A DNA stretch of 43,183 nucleotides. Origin: CALWZE01 sp964645785 (GTDB taxonomy: Bacteria; Bacillota; Clostridia; Oscillospirales; Ruminococcaceae). Below, in pieces: positions 15,726 to 24,492 of the stretch. Below the pieces are notes generated by a model. That model did no database searches, was not told where the DNA came from, and worked only from the letters and a program-made list of their open reading frames with translations. Made by a program: the position numbers and the translations under genes. Numbering within the stretch: position 1 is the stretch's first letter; every line of letters starts with the position of its first letter. The stretch lies in assembly GCA_964645785.1 (NCBI GenBank), contig CAZYAV010000023.1, positions 1 through 43,183 of the forward strand. Direction: 5' to 3'.

Positions 15726-16091
15726 GTGGCAAAAAATCTGGATATGGTTTCGCTGATCGACACATACGCCGCGGTGCTCACCGAAAAACAGCGTGAAATG
15801 CTTGAGCAGTATTATTACGACGACCTCTCGCTTGCGGAGATTGCGCAGAACAGCGGCATTTCCCGCCAGGGCGTGCGGGACTCCATCAAGCGGGGGGAAA
15901 CCGCCATGCTCGAGCTGGAGGACAAGCTTGGCCTTGCGCGCAAAACGAGCGAGCTGGTGGACAGGGTCGAGACGATCCGCGCCAATATGCAGGAGATTGT
16001 TGTCGCGAACGAGCGGTACGCCTATTCCAACGTCATCACCGCCGCCGCGCACAACATCTTTGACGCGCTTGAACAGATTGAAAACGACTGA
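15726..16091 (+). CDS. ylxM: YlxM-family helix-turn-helix protein
   Basis: A 121-residue sigma-70 region-4-like HTH protein (TEKQREMLEQYYYDDLSLAE, then NSGISRQGVRDSIKRGE). The family is almost always encoded before ffh and is linked to the signal recognition particle pathway. Start: GTG at 15726, because GGGGTGG (15714-15720) stands 5 bases upstream; the in-frame GTG at 15717 and ATG at 15744 lack such a site. Ffh follows after 12 bases. Confidence 0.88.
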   Translation: MAKNLDMVSLIDTYAAVLTEKQREMLEQYYYDDLSLAEIAQNSGISRQGVRDSIKRGETAMLELEDKLGLARKTSELVDRVETIRANMQEIVVANERYAYSNVITAAAHNIFDALEQIEND

Positions 16092-16103
16092 GAGGGTCTT
16101 ATT

Positions 16104-17441
<1,338 letters not shown>

Positions 17442-17551
17442 TCCGGTCTACCACCGGCCGCCCGCGGCCGCCCGGCGGAGGGTTCGCCGGCGCCGCGGCG
17501 CGGATGCGGTTGTAAATAATTTTATTACGATATTTTTTGGAGGAATGAATC

Positions 17552-17794
17552 ATGGCAGTAAAAATCAGACTGCGCCGCATGGGCGCGAAGAAGGCACCGT
17601 TTTACCGTGTGGTCGTTGCGGACAGCAGATTCCCGCGCGACGGCCGCTTCCTGGAGGAAATCGGCACCTATGACCCGAGAAAAGAGCCGTCGGCGTTCCA
17701 GATTGACGCGGACAAGGCAAAGCAGTGGATTGCAAAGGGCGCGCAGCCCACGGATACGGTCAAGGCGCTTCTCAAGAAGAACAACATCGTCTGA
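17552..17794 (+). CDS. rpsP: 30S ribosomal protein S16
   Basis: Small-subunit assembly protein. The 80-residue product begins MAVKIRLRRMGAKKAPFYRV, the S16 signature, and continues with FLEEIGTYDP. The GGAGG site (17539-17543) lies 8 bases before the ATG. It is the first of rpsP-khpA-rimM-trmD. The 110-base gap after ffh shows no clear terminator or promoter, so read-through from the ylxM promoter is likely. Confidence 0.98.
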   Translation: MAVKIRLRRMGAKKAPFYRVVVADSRFPRDGRFLEEIGTYDPRKEPSAFQIDADKAKQWIAKGAQPTDTVKALLKKNNIV

Positions 17795-17815
17795 TCGTCC
17801 CCTGGAGGGTAACTT

Positions 17816-18049
17816 ATGAAAGAGCTTCTGACATTTATCGCTCAGGGTCTTGTCGAGGACAAGGACGCGGTTCAGGTCACGGTGGATGAGGTGAACGACG
17901 AGGGCGTTGTGGTCTATCATCTGTCGGTAGCCGAGCAGGACATGGGGCGGGTGATCGGCAAGCAGGGACGAATTGCCAAGGCAATCCGCACGGTCATGCG
18001 CGCCGCGGCAGTCCGCAACAAAGAGAAGATTCAGGTCGAAATCGACTGA
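17816..18049 (+). CDS. khpA: KH-domain RNA-binding protein KhpA
   Basis: A 77-residue single KH-domain protein with the GXXG RNA-binding loop GKQG (48-51) in GRVIGKQGRIAKAIR. In Firmicutes KhpA partners with KhpB (Jag/EloR) and affects cell division and elongation as well as RNA binding. GGAGGG lies just upstream of the ATG. It sits between rpsP and rimM, the conserved position. Confidence 0.95.
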   Translation: MKELLTFIAQGLVEDKDAVQVTVDEVNDEGVVVYHLSVAEQDMGRVIGKQGRIAKAIRTVMRAAAVRNKEKIQVEID

Positions 18050-18071
18050 GAGTCGGCAAAAGGCAAACGGC

Positions 18072-18100
18072 GCAGGGGCGGGGGTTCGCTTCGCCCCTGC
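18072..18100 (+). other. Intercistronic hairpin between khpA and rimM
   Basis: GCAGGGGCG (18072-18080) pairs with CGCCCCTGC (18092-18100), loop 11 bases. There is no T-tract, so it is unlikely to be a terminator. It ends 13 bases before the rimM ATG and may influence rimM translation or mRNA processing. Confidence 0.45.
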
Positions 18101-18113
18101 CGGGTGGCGCAGT

Positions 18114-18629
18114 ATGAGACAATTTCTGGAGGCGGGGCAGGTCGTGACGACCCACGGCGTCCGGGGGGAGCTGAAGCTCTACCCCTGGTGCGACAGCGCC
18201 GAGACGCTCAAGCCGGTTAAAACGCTCTATCTTGACCCGCAGGGAACCCAGGCGCGCGCCGTCCTTTCGGTCAGGGCGGCCAAAAAAATGAATATTATCA
18301 AGCTCGAGGGCTGCGACTCGGTCGAGCAGGCGCGCGCCTATCTCGACCGGGTGCTTTATGTTGACCGCAGCGAGCTCCGGCTGCCGCCGGGGCGCTATTT
18401 TGTCTGCGACCTGATCGGCCTTGCGGTGCTGGACGCCGGCAGCGGTGCGCGGCTGGGCGAGGTCTGCGACGTGACAAACAACGGCGCGCAGGATCTCTAC
18501 CATGTGCGGCTGCCGGGCGGCGGGGTGCGGATGGTTCCGGCTGTGCCCGCGTTTATCAGGCAGGTTGACCTTGCGCGCGGCGAGATACGTATACAGCCAA
18601 TCCGGGGGATGCTGGACGATGCGGATTGA
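18114..18629 (+). CDS. rimM: Ribosome maturation factor RimM
   Basis: Assists maturation of the 30S head by binding S19. The 171-residue product has the RimM N-terminal beta-barrel (about 5-85, with VVTTHGVRGELK) and a C-terminal PRC barrel (about 93-165, with LIGLAVLD and MVPAVPAFI). The ATG at 18114 is chosen because the upstream frame is a shadow of khpA; the ribosome site is weak (GGGTGG). The stop overlaps the trmD start by 11 bases. Confidence 0.93.
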   Translation: MRQFLEAGQVVTTHGVRGELKLYPWCDSAETLKPVKTLYLDPQGTQARAVLSVRAAKKMNIIKLEGCDSVEQARAYLDRVLYVDRSELRLPPGRYFVCDLIGLAVLDAGSGARLGEVCDVTNNGAQDLYHVRLPGGGVRMVPAVPAFIRQVDLARGEIRIQPIRGMLDDAD

Positions 18630-19395
18630 TATTTTAACCCTGTTTCCCGACATGTGCCGCCTGTATCTGCACGAGAGCATTATCGGCCGTGCGCTGGAGG
18701 CGGGCAAGCTCGAGATTCTCTGCCACAATATCCGCGACTACACCCTCAACCGCCAGAAGCAGGTGGACGACGCGCCCTATGGCGGGCGGCAGGGGATGGT
18801 GATGAACGCGCAGCCGATTTACGACTGCTTTCAGGCGGTCTGCGCGCAGGCCGGCACGCGGCCGCACCTGATTTTCATGTCCCCGGCCGGGAAAACCCTG
18901 ACCCAGCAGCGGATCAAGCAGCTTGCGCAGCTGGAGAATATCGCAATCCTCTGCGGGCATTACGAGGGCGTGGATCAGCGGGTGATCGACGAAATCGTCG
19001 ATGAGGAGATCTCGCTGGGCGACTATGTCATCACGGGCGGCGAGCTGGGCGCGCTGGTGCTCAGCGACGGGATTGCGCGGCTGTGCGACGGGGTGCTGGC
19101 CGAAAAGGCGGGCTACGAGCAGGAGAGCCACTACGACGGCCTGCTGGAGCACCCGCAGTATACCCGCCCGGAGGAGTGGCGCGGCCTTGTGGTGCCCGAG
19201 GTGCTGCGCTCGGGGCACCACGCGAACATCGACAAGTGGAAGCACGAGCAATCGCTCGCGCGCACGAAGGAGCGGCGGCCGGATCTGTACGAGGCTTATG
19301 TGGCCGCCCATCCGGAGGAGTTTGCGGAAAAGCCCCGGCGCCAAAAGCACCGCCGGCAGGGCGTCCGGCCGGCGGACGGCCAGACGCCGCAATGA
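18619..19395 (+). CDS. trmD: tRNA (guanine-N1)-methyltransferase TrmD
   Basis: SPOUT-class enzyme making m1G37 in tRNAs that read CUN, CCN and CGG, which prevents +1 frameshifting. The 258-residue product has PYGGRQGM (53-60), GHYEGVDQR (113-121) and the knot segment SLGDYVITGGE (132-142). The C-terminus is basic. It overlaps rimM by 11 bases. The usual next gene rplS is absent. The tRNA-Pro(CGG) at 42119 is an expected substrate. Confidence 0.97.
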   Translation: MRIDILTLFPDMCRLYLHESIIGRALEAGKLEILCHNIRDYTLNRQKQVDDAPYGGRQGMVMNAQPIYDCFQAVCAQAGTRPHLIFMSPAGKTLTQQRIKQLAQLENIAILCGHYEGVDQRVIDEIVDEEISLGDYVITGGELGALVLSDGIARLCDGVLAEKAGYEQESHYDGLLEHPQYTRPEEWRGLVVPEVLRSGHHANIDKWKHEQSLARTKERRPDLYEAYVAAHPEEFAEKPRRQKHRRQGVRPADGQTPQ

Positions 19396-19435
19396 GCCTG
19401 CACAGGGCGCATTTTCGGCCGTCCAGCGCGTTTTC

Positions 19436-19463
19436 AACAGCATAAGCTGTGTATTATGCTGTT
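19436..19463. other. Stem-loop downstream of trmD
   Basis: AACAGCATAA (19436-19445) pairs perfectly with TTATGCTGTT (19454-19463), loop 8 bases. A further TTTTC/GAAAA pairing is possible after a bulge. No T-tract follows, so it is either a weak terminator or a protein-binding site before the HPr promoter. Confidence 0.4.
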
Positions 19464-19563
19464 ATTGTTGAAAATTAACTATACAAATTGCACAACTGCG
19501 TGTGGGCATAAAAACCCGTTTCTGGGGAATAAACAGAATTCAGGCCAAAGGCGGCGGATTTTG

Positions 19564-19593
19564 TTGACCTGCGCAGGCAAAATAATATATTAT
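19564..19593 (+). promoter_or_regulatory. Promoter of the HPr gene
   Basis: TTGACC (19564-19569), 18-base spacer, TATTAT (19588-19593), in an A/T-rich stretch about 55 bases before the start codon. Confidence 0.55.
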
Positions 19594-19647
19594 CTATAGA
19601 AAGAAAAAATCTTAGCATTTGCTGGTCAAATTGGAGTGTGTGAAAAA

Positions 19648-19911
19648 ATGTTTGTAAAAGATGTGACAGTTGAGAATCAGGTCGGCTTGCACGCGAGACC
19701 TGCGACGTTTTTCATCCAGAAGGCCAACGAGTATAAATCTTCCATCTGGGTGGAGAAAGAAGAGCGCCGCGTAAATGCCAAGAGCTTGCTGGGCGTGCTT
19801 TCGCTCGGCATTGTCGGCGGGACGACGATCCGCTTGATTGCGGACGGCGCGGACGAACAGGCGGCTGTGGAGGGGCTCATCAAGCTCATCAATTCGGGCT
19901 TTAACGAGTAA
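19648..19911 (+). CDS. ptsH: Phosphocarrier protein HPr
   Basis: Small phosphocarrier of the sugar phosphotransferase system. The 87-residue product has the active-site His15 in VGLHARPA, phosphorylated by enzyme I, and Ser46 in AKSLLGVLSLGI, the site used by HPr kinase for catabolite repression in Firmicutes. Both are present, so it is HPr rather than Crh, which lacks His15. Start: ATG at 19648 gives a standard N-terminus (MFVKDVTVEN); the GTG at 19636 would add four residues and overlap the GGAG ribosome site. A terminator follows, so the gene is monocistronic and not next to ptsI. Confidence 0.95.
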   Translation: MFVKDVTVENQVGLHARPATFFIQKANEYKSSIWVEKEERRVNAKSLLGVLSLGIVGGTTIRLIADGADEQAAVEGLIKLINSGFNE

Positions 19912-19944
19912 ACGCCCGGCGCAGAGCCAAACGATGGATTTGAA

Positions 19945-19977
19945 CGGCGGGTCTGCTGGCTCGCCGCTTTTTCTTTT
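19945..19977 (+). terminator. Terminator after HPr
   Basis: CGGCGGGTC (19945-19953) pairs with GGCTCGCCG (19958-19966), including two G-U pairs, around loop TGCT. It is followed by CTTTTTCTTTT. A clear intrinsic terminator. Confidence 0.85.
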
Positions 19978-20058
19978 ATGCGCCGCCCTGCGCGGGCGGC
20001 GCTGCTTTTTGGCCGCGCAGCCGGGCAATTCCCGGCCGGCCGGCGGGAAACGGAAACC

Positions 20059-21876
20059 ATGACACTGGACGAACTGTATAAAAAGGCGCTCTCGCTGCCG
20101 CTGCAGCCGGGGTGCTACATCATGCGGGACCGCCGCAACGAGATTATCTATATCGGCAAGGCAAAGCGGCTGCGCATCCGGGTGCAGAGCTATTTCCGCC
20201 CCGGCGCGGAGCACCAGCCCAAGGTCGCCAAGATGGTCTCTCTGGTCGATCACTTTGACACGATTGTCACCGACAGCGAGTTCGAGGCGCTGATCCTTGA
20301 ATGCTCGCTGATCAAGCAGAACAGGCCGAAATACAATATTCTGCTTAAGGACGACAAGGGGTTCAGCTATATCAAGATTTCGGCGGAGCGGTACCCGCGC
20401 ATCACGGTCGAGCTGCAAAAGCAGGAGGACGGCGGCACCTACATCGGCCCGTATATCAGCACGTTTGGGATCCGCAGGCTGGTTGAGGCGGCGGTGCAGG
20501 CGTTCAAGCTGCCGACCTGCGCAAAGCAGTTCCCCAGGCAATTCGGCAAGGAGCGTCCCTGCCTGAACGCCCACATCGGGCGCTGCATGGCGGTCTGCAC
20601 CGGGAAAATCAGCGAGGAGGAGTACAACCGCCGGGTGCAGGAGGCGGTGAGCCTGATTACAAAGGGCTCCAAAAGCATCTTGCAGGGGCTGCGCGCCCAG
20701 ATGCAGGAGGCGGCCGAGGCGCTCGAGTTCGAGAAGGCCGCGCGGCTGCGGGACACCATCGCCGCCATCGAGAAGGCCGAGGCGGGGCAGAAGGTCGTCA
20801 AATCGACCGCCGAGGCGGATATGGACGTGTTCGCGTTTGCGGGGGACGAAAAGAACGTCTGCGCCGTCGTGCTCAAGTTCCGGGAGGGGCACCTGTGCGA
20901 CAAGGACGAGCAGCTGATGCAGGAGACAACCGCCATCGACGAGGTGCGGGAGGAGTTTATCTCCCATTATTATATCGAGAGCCGGGACGTGCCGCGGCGG
21001 GTGCTCTGCGATACCGCGTTTGAGAGCATGGCGCTGGTGGAGCAGATGCTCACCGCACAGGAGGGGCACAGGGTCACCGTGGCCATCCCGCAAAAGGGGG
21101 AGAACCACGCGCTTGTCGCCATGGCCTACAACAACGCCGTCGACCGGCTGAAGCGGGAGGCGGGGCGAAAAAACCGGGACGAAAACGCGCTTGGGGAGCT
21201 CGCGAACCTGCTGGGGCTGGAGCGGCCGCCCGCCTATATCGAGTCCTACGACATCTCCAATTACGGCGAGGAGGCGGTGGCCGGGCTGGTCGTGTTCCAG
21301 AACGGGGCGCCCAAGCGGTCGGACTACAAGCGGTTCATCATCAAAACGGTGGAGGGCGTGGACGACTACGCCTCCATGACCGAGGCGATTCTGCGCCGGG
21401 TCGCGCGGTATGACGACGGCAAAAGCCGCGGCTTTATGACCAAGCCGGACGTCATCCTGCTGGACGGCGGTAAGGGGCACCTGCACACCATCCACCAGGC
21501 GCTGCAAAACACATCCTTTGCGGATGTGCCGCTGTTCGGCATGGTCAAGGACGACAAGCACCGCACCCGGGGGGTGGTCGCGCTCGAGGGGGAGCTGACC
21601 GTCTCGATGCACCGCACGGCGTTTGCGCTGGTGACCAGGATTCAGGACGAGACCCACCGCTTCACGGTGGAGTATCAGCGGCAGCGGCACTCCAAAACCG
21701 CCTTCCGCTCCTCCCTGCTGGATATCGAGGGAATCGGGGAGGTGCGGGCAAAGCAGCTGCTCAGGGAATTCCGGACGATTGAGGCAATCAAAAACGCCTC
21801 GGTCGAATCGCTTGCCGCCGTAAAGGGGATGAGCGAGAAGAGTGCGCGGGCGGTCTTTGATTATTACCGCTCTTGA
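20059..21876 (+). CDS. uvrC: UvrABC system protein C
   Basis: Endonuclease that makes both incisions around a UvrB-bound lesion in nucleotide excision repair. The 605-residue product has the GIY-YIG domain (about 15-95, with GCYIMRD and IIYIGKAKRL), a UVR motif (about 200-235, EALEFEKAARLRD), the RNase H-like C-terminal nuclease region (with IESYDISNYGEE) and two helix-hairpin-helix motifs at the end (DIEGIGEVRAK, AAVKGMSEKSA). Start: ATG at 20059 fits the family. The frame is open to an ATG at 19978, but that one begins next to the HPr terminator and would add 27 unrelated residues. Confidence 0.95.
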   Translation: MTLDELYKKALSLPLQPGCYIMRDRRNEIIYIGKAKRLRIRVQSYFRPGAEHQPKVAKMVSLVDHFDTIVTDSEFEALILECSLIKQNRPKYNILLKDDKGFSYIKISAERYPRITVELQKQEDGGTYIGPYISTFGIRRLVEAAVQAFKLPTCAKQFPRQFGKERPCLNAHIGRCMAVCTGKISEEEYNRRVQEAVSLITKGSKSILQGLRAQMQEAAEALEFEKAARLRDTIAAIEKAEAGQKVVKSTAEADMDVFAFAGDEKNVCAVVLKFREGHLCDKDEQLMQETTAIDEVREEFISHYYIESRDVPRRVLCDTAFESMALVEQMLTAQEGHRVTVAIPQKGENHALVAMAYNNAVDRLKREAGRKNRDENALGELANLLGLERPPAYIESYDISNYGEEAVAGLVVFQNGAPKRSDYKRFIIKTVEGVDDYASMTEAILRRVARYDDGKSRGFMTKPDVILLDGGKGHLHTIHQALQNTSFADVPLFGMVKDDKHRTRGVVALEGELTVSMHRTAFALVTRIQDETHRFTVEYQRQRHSKTAFRSSLLDIEGIGEVRAKQLLREFRTIEAIKNASVESLAAVKGMSEKSARAVFDYYRS

Positions 21877-21961
21877 CAAGCGCGCGGGCGATGCCTGATA
21901 ATAGGAAAAGAATTCGCCGCCCCTGCGCAGCGGGGGCATGCGGCGGGAAAGGGAGCAGCGC

Positions 21962-22513
21962 ATGAGAGTCATCACCGGAACGGCGCGGGGCAAGCGCCTG
22001 GAAACAGTCGCGGGCGACGAGGTTGTCCGCCCCACCGCAGAGCGGGTCAAAGAGGGGCTGTTTTCGGCGATTCAGTTCCGCGTGGAGGGCGCACGTGTGC
22101 TCGACCTGTTCGCGGGCTCGGGGCAGTTGGGCATCGAGGCGCTCAGCCGCGGCGCGGCGCGCTGCACCTTTGTCGACCAGAGCCGCGAGGCAGTGGGCGT
22201 TGTGATGCGGAACCTGCGCAGTACGGGGCTCAACGCCGCCGCGCGGGTGATTACGGGCGATTCCCTGCGCTTTTTGCAGGATTGCCGGGACGAGTTCGAC
22301 CTCGTCTTTGTCGACCCGCCCTACCACAAGGGAACCGTGCAGGCGGCGCTCGACGGGCTGTGCGGCCTTGTGGCGCCAAACGGCTGCGTCATGTGTGAAA
22401 CCGAGCTTGGCTGCGCGCTGCCCGAGCAGGCGGGCGGGCTGCGGCTGCACAAATGCTATAAATACGGCAAAACGATGGTCTGGCAATACAAAAAGCAGAG
22501 CGAGCCGCAGTAA
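21962..22513 (+). CDS. rsmD: 16S rRNA (guanine966-N2)-methyltransferase RsmD
   Basis: SAM-dependent enzyme that methylates G966 of 16S rRNA. The 183-residue product has the N-terminal signature MRVITGTARGKRL, motif I VLDLFAGSGQLGIEAL and motif IV VDPPY. The ATG at 21962 has GGGAG 6 bases upstream and starts the family pattern; an ATG 24 bases earlier lacks support. rsmD-coaD adjacency is standard in Firmicutes. Confidence 0.95.
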   Translation: MRVITGTARGKRLETVAGDEVVRPTAERVKEGLFSAIQFRVEGARVLDLFAGSGQLGIEALSRGAARCTFVDQSREAVGVVMRNLRSTGLNAAARVITGDSLRFLQDCRDEFDLVFVDPPYHKGTVQAALDGLCGLVAPNGCVMCETELGCALPEQAGGLRLHKCYKYGKTMVWQYKKQSEPQ

Positions 22514-22592
22514 ACGGCCGTTTCCAAAACGGCGCAGGCGGCGCGCGGAGAATCCGGCGAACGGAACCCAACAGAAAAGCGGAGAATGACAC

Positions 22593-23078
22593 ATGAGAAT
22601 TGCAATCTGTCCCGGCAGCTTCGACCCGATCACCAAAGGGCATCTGGACATTGTTTCCCGCGCGGCAAAGCTGTTTGACAGGGTGATTGTGGTGGTGCTG
22701 CAAAACCCGGTCAAGCATCCGCTTTTCACGGTGCAGGAGCGCATGGAAATGATCCGCAAGGTCACGGCGGGCATCCCCAACGTGTCGGCGGACACCTATG
22801 ATGGGCTGCTGGCCGACTATGTCCGGCTGAAGGGCGCGTGTGCGATTGTCAAGGGACTGCGCGCCGTTTCGGATTTTGAATACGAATTTCAGATGGATCT
22901 GATCAACAAGCAGCTCAACCCGGACTTTGAGACGGTGTTCCTCAACACAAGCCAGGAGTTCATGTTCCTCAGCTCGAGCATCGTCAAGCAGATCGCCGTG
23001 TTTGACGGCGATATCTCGGCGTTTATTCCGGCCGAGATCAGTCAGGATATCATCAATCGTCTTCGCAGGGAGGGTTAA
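22593..23078 (+). CDS. coaD: Phosphopantetheine adenylyltransferase
   Basis: Transfers AMP from ATP to 4'-phosphopantetheine to make dephospho-CoA, the fourth step of CoA synthesis. The 161-residue product has the nucleotidyltransferase TKGH motif (14-17) in PGSFDPITKGH and the SSSIVK motif near residue 130. Length is standard. GGAG (22581-22584) precedes the ATG. The next gene follows after 4 bases. Confidence 0.97.
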   Translation: MRIAICPGSFDPITKGHLDIVSRAAKLFDRVIVVVLQNPVKHPLFTVQERMEMIRKVTAGIPNVSADTYDGLLADYVRLKGACAIVKGLRAVSDFEYEFQMDLINKQLNPDFETVFLNTSQEFMFLSSSIVKQIAVFDGDISAFIPAEISQDIINRLRREG

Positions 23079-23082
23079 CAAA

Positions 23083-23601
23083 ATGGAGTACGGCAAGGGA
23101 TTGGAAATTGACAAAAGTCTGGATAAGCTGGACGATCTCCTCGAGGAGGCGTGGAACCTGCCGCTGATGGGAGGACGGCGGATGGTCGACATCCAAAAGG
23201 TGCGCGAAATAATCGACGATATCCGGCTCAATATCCCGCAGGCGCTCAAGGATGCAAAACACATCTGCGCGGACAGGGACGACATCATCAGCATCGCAAA
23301 GCGGGAGGCGGAGGATATCATCAAGCGCGCCGAAAACCGCGCGCGGCAGCTGGTTGCGGACGATGAAATTGTCAAGGCGGCGCAGGCGAAGGCCACCAAA
23401 ATGCTCACCGAGGCCACTGCAAAAACGAGGGAGATGGAGCGCGCCTCCCTCGATTTTGCGGAGAATTCCCTGAAAAAGAGCGAGGACGCCCTGATGCTTG
23501 CCTATAACGAGGTCAAGACCACCCGGCAGGCGTTCCGCAGCAAGTCCAAACGCCCGGCGGCCAAGGCCGCGGGCAGCGCCCATAAAAACAGAGAAGCCTG
23601 A
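23083..23601 (+). CDS. Conserved coiled-coil protein downstream of coaD
   Basis: A 172-residue charged helical protein of unknown function. It starts with a short conserved-looking segment (LDDLLEEAWNLPLMGGR, then DIQKVREIIDDIRLN). A long amphipathic helix rich in Ala, Glu, Lys and Arg follows (about 55-150), then a basic Lys/Ala tail. No membrane segment or nucleotide-binding motif is visible, although similar Clostridia proteins after coaD are sometimes labelled ATPase. The ATG follows GGGAGGG (23068-23074). It is probably co-transcribed with coaD and ends at a strong terminator. Confidence 0.8.
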   Translation: MEYGKGLEIDKSLDKLDDLLEEAWNLPLMGGRRMVDIQKVREIIDDIRLNIPQALKDAKHICADRDDIISIAKREAEDIIKRAENRARQLVADDEIVKAAQAKATKMLTEATAKTREMERASLDFAENSLKKSEDALMLAYNEVKTTRQAFRSKSKRPAAKAAGSAHKNREA

Positions 23602-23622
23602 CAGGCTTGGCGGGCAAACCGC

Positions 23623-23657
23623 AAAAGGCCGGCGTCCTTTGGGACGCCGGCCTTTTT
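23623..23657 (+). terminator. Terminator of the rsmD-coaD transcript
   Basis: GGCCGGCGTCC / GGACGCCGGCC (23627-23637, 23642-23652) with loop TTTG, flanked by AAAA and TTTTT. The stem can extend to 15 bp. A strong intrinsic terminator. Confidence 0.92.
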
Positions 23658-23791
23658 GCTGCGCCGGAAAATGGCAGCCGGTTTGTCGGCGCGCAGTTGG
23701 GCGAAAGACGGCAAAAATCAGAAAATATGTTCTAAAGAACAATTGTTCACAATTTTTTGAGGAAATTTTTATACAAAATCACGAAAAAGTA

Positions 23792-23820
23792 TTGAAATGC
23801 GGGCAGCCAGATGATAAGAT
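23792..23820 (+). promoter_or_regulatory. Promoter of the dcw cluster (mraZ promoter)
   Basis: TTGAAA (23792-23797), 17-base spacer, TAAGAT (23815-23820). Transcription would start near 23828, just before the MraZ boxes. Upstream lies a perfect palindrome GAACAATTGTTC (23737-23748). Confidence 0.7.
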
Positions 23821-23840
23821 GAATTCACATGGTAGTAAAA

Positions 23841-23865
23841 TGGTGATAAGTGGAGCTAAGTGGAG
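23841..23865 (+). promoter_or_regulatory. MraZ operator, three boxes at 10-base spacing
   Basis: TGGTG (23841), TGGAG (23851), TGGAG (23861), each separated by 5 bases, between the promoter and the mraZ start. This matches the arrangement known for E. coli MraZ (TGGGN repeats with N5 spacing), where MraZ represses its own cluster. A possible fourth box TGGTA is at 23830. Confidence 0.75.
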
Positions 23866-23889
23866 ATTTTCCGAAAGGCGGTGATTCGT

Positions 23890-24318
23890 TTGCTGATTGG
23901 CTCTTACACCCACAGCATAGACGAAAAAGGCCGCATGATTTTTCCGCTTAAGTTCCGTGAGGAAATGGGGCCGGTCATGCTGGTTACCCGCTGGCGGGAC
24001 GGATGCCTTGCGGTTTTCACCCAGGATGAGTTCATGAAGATGTACGCCCGCATGAACGAGAAGAGCGAGAGCGAGGACGAGGACATCACTGAGCTTGCGC
24101 GCACGCTGCTTTCCGGGACAAGCGAGCTGGAGCCGGACAAGCAGGGACGCGTCCTGATCCCGGCGGAGCTGCGCGCCCGCGCCGGGATCAGCCGGGACGT
24201 TGTGGTGGCCGGGCTGATGAACCGGGTGGAGATTTGGGACAAGGCGCGCTGGGAGAGCCGCAGCAACCAGAGCGACGACAGCCGCTTTGAGCAGCTGATG
24301 CACAAGCTGCGCATCTGA
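23890..24318 (+). CDS. mraZ: Transcriptional regulator MraZ
   Basis: AbrB-like DNA-binding protein that forms rings and regulates the dcw cluster. The 142-residue product has the two tandem MraZ repeats, each with the DxxxR loop: DEKGR (11-15) and DKQGR (83-87). Start: TTG at 23890. The near-perfect ribosome site AAGGCGGTGA (23875-23884) precedes it, and the resulting MLIGSYTHSIDEKGR matches the family start. An in-frame GTG at 23881 lies inside the ribosome site. The operator at 23841-23865 suggests autorepression. Confidence 0.95.
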   Translation: MLIGSYTHSIDEKGRMIFPLKFREEMGPVMLVTRWRDGCLAVFTQDEFMKMYARMNEKSESEDEDITELARTLLSGTSELEPDKQGRVLIPAELRARAGISRDVVVAGLMNRVEIWDKARWESRSNQSDDSRFEQLMHKLRI

Positions 24319-24492
24319 GCCACCCACCGGCAGCAGGCGGCTGCCGCCAACCGAAAAGAAGCTTTGCGCGTGCCGCGGCGGCGCCGAACCGGGCCGGACA
24401 CCGCGGCCTTGTACCGAACGGCCGCGCCGGGCGATTTCGCAAAGCAGACCGTATAGAATGCTGCAGCAGCGCGGAAAGGCAGGGGCGGAACA

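Noticed and set aside
19978..20058. 27-codon N-terminal extension of uvrC
   Set aside because: It starts right next to the HPr terminator, has no family similarity and would be cut off from that transcript; the ATG at 20059 gives the normal UvrC start.
19612..22050. 812-codon open frame on the minus strand opposite HPr, uvrC and rsmD
   Set aside because: It is an antisense shadow produced by high GC content; the plus strand holds three well-recognised genes and the minus translation shows no family features.
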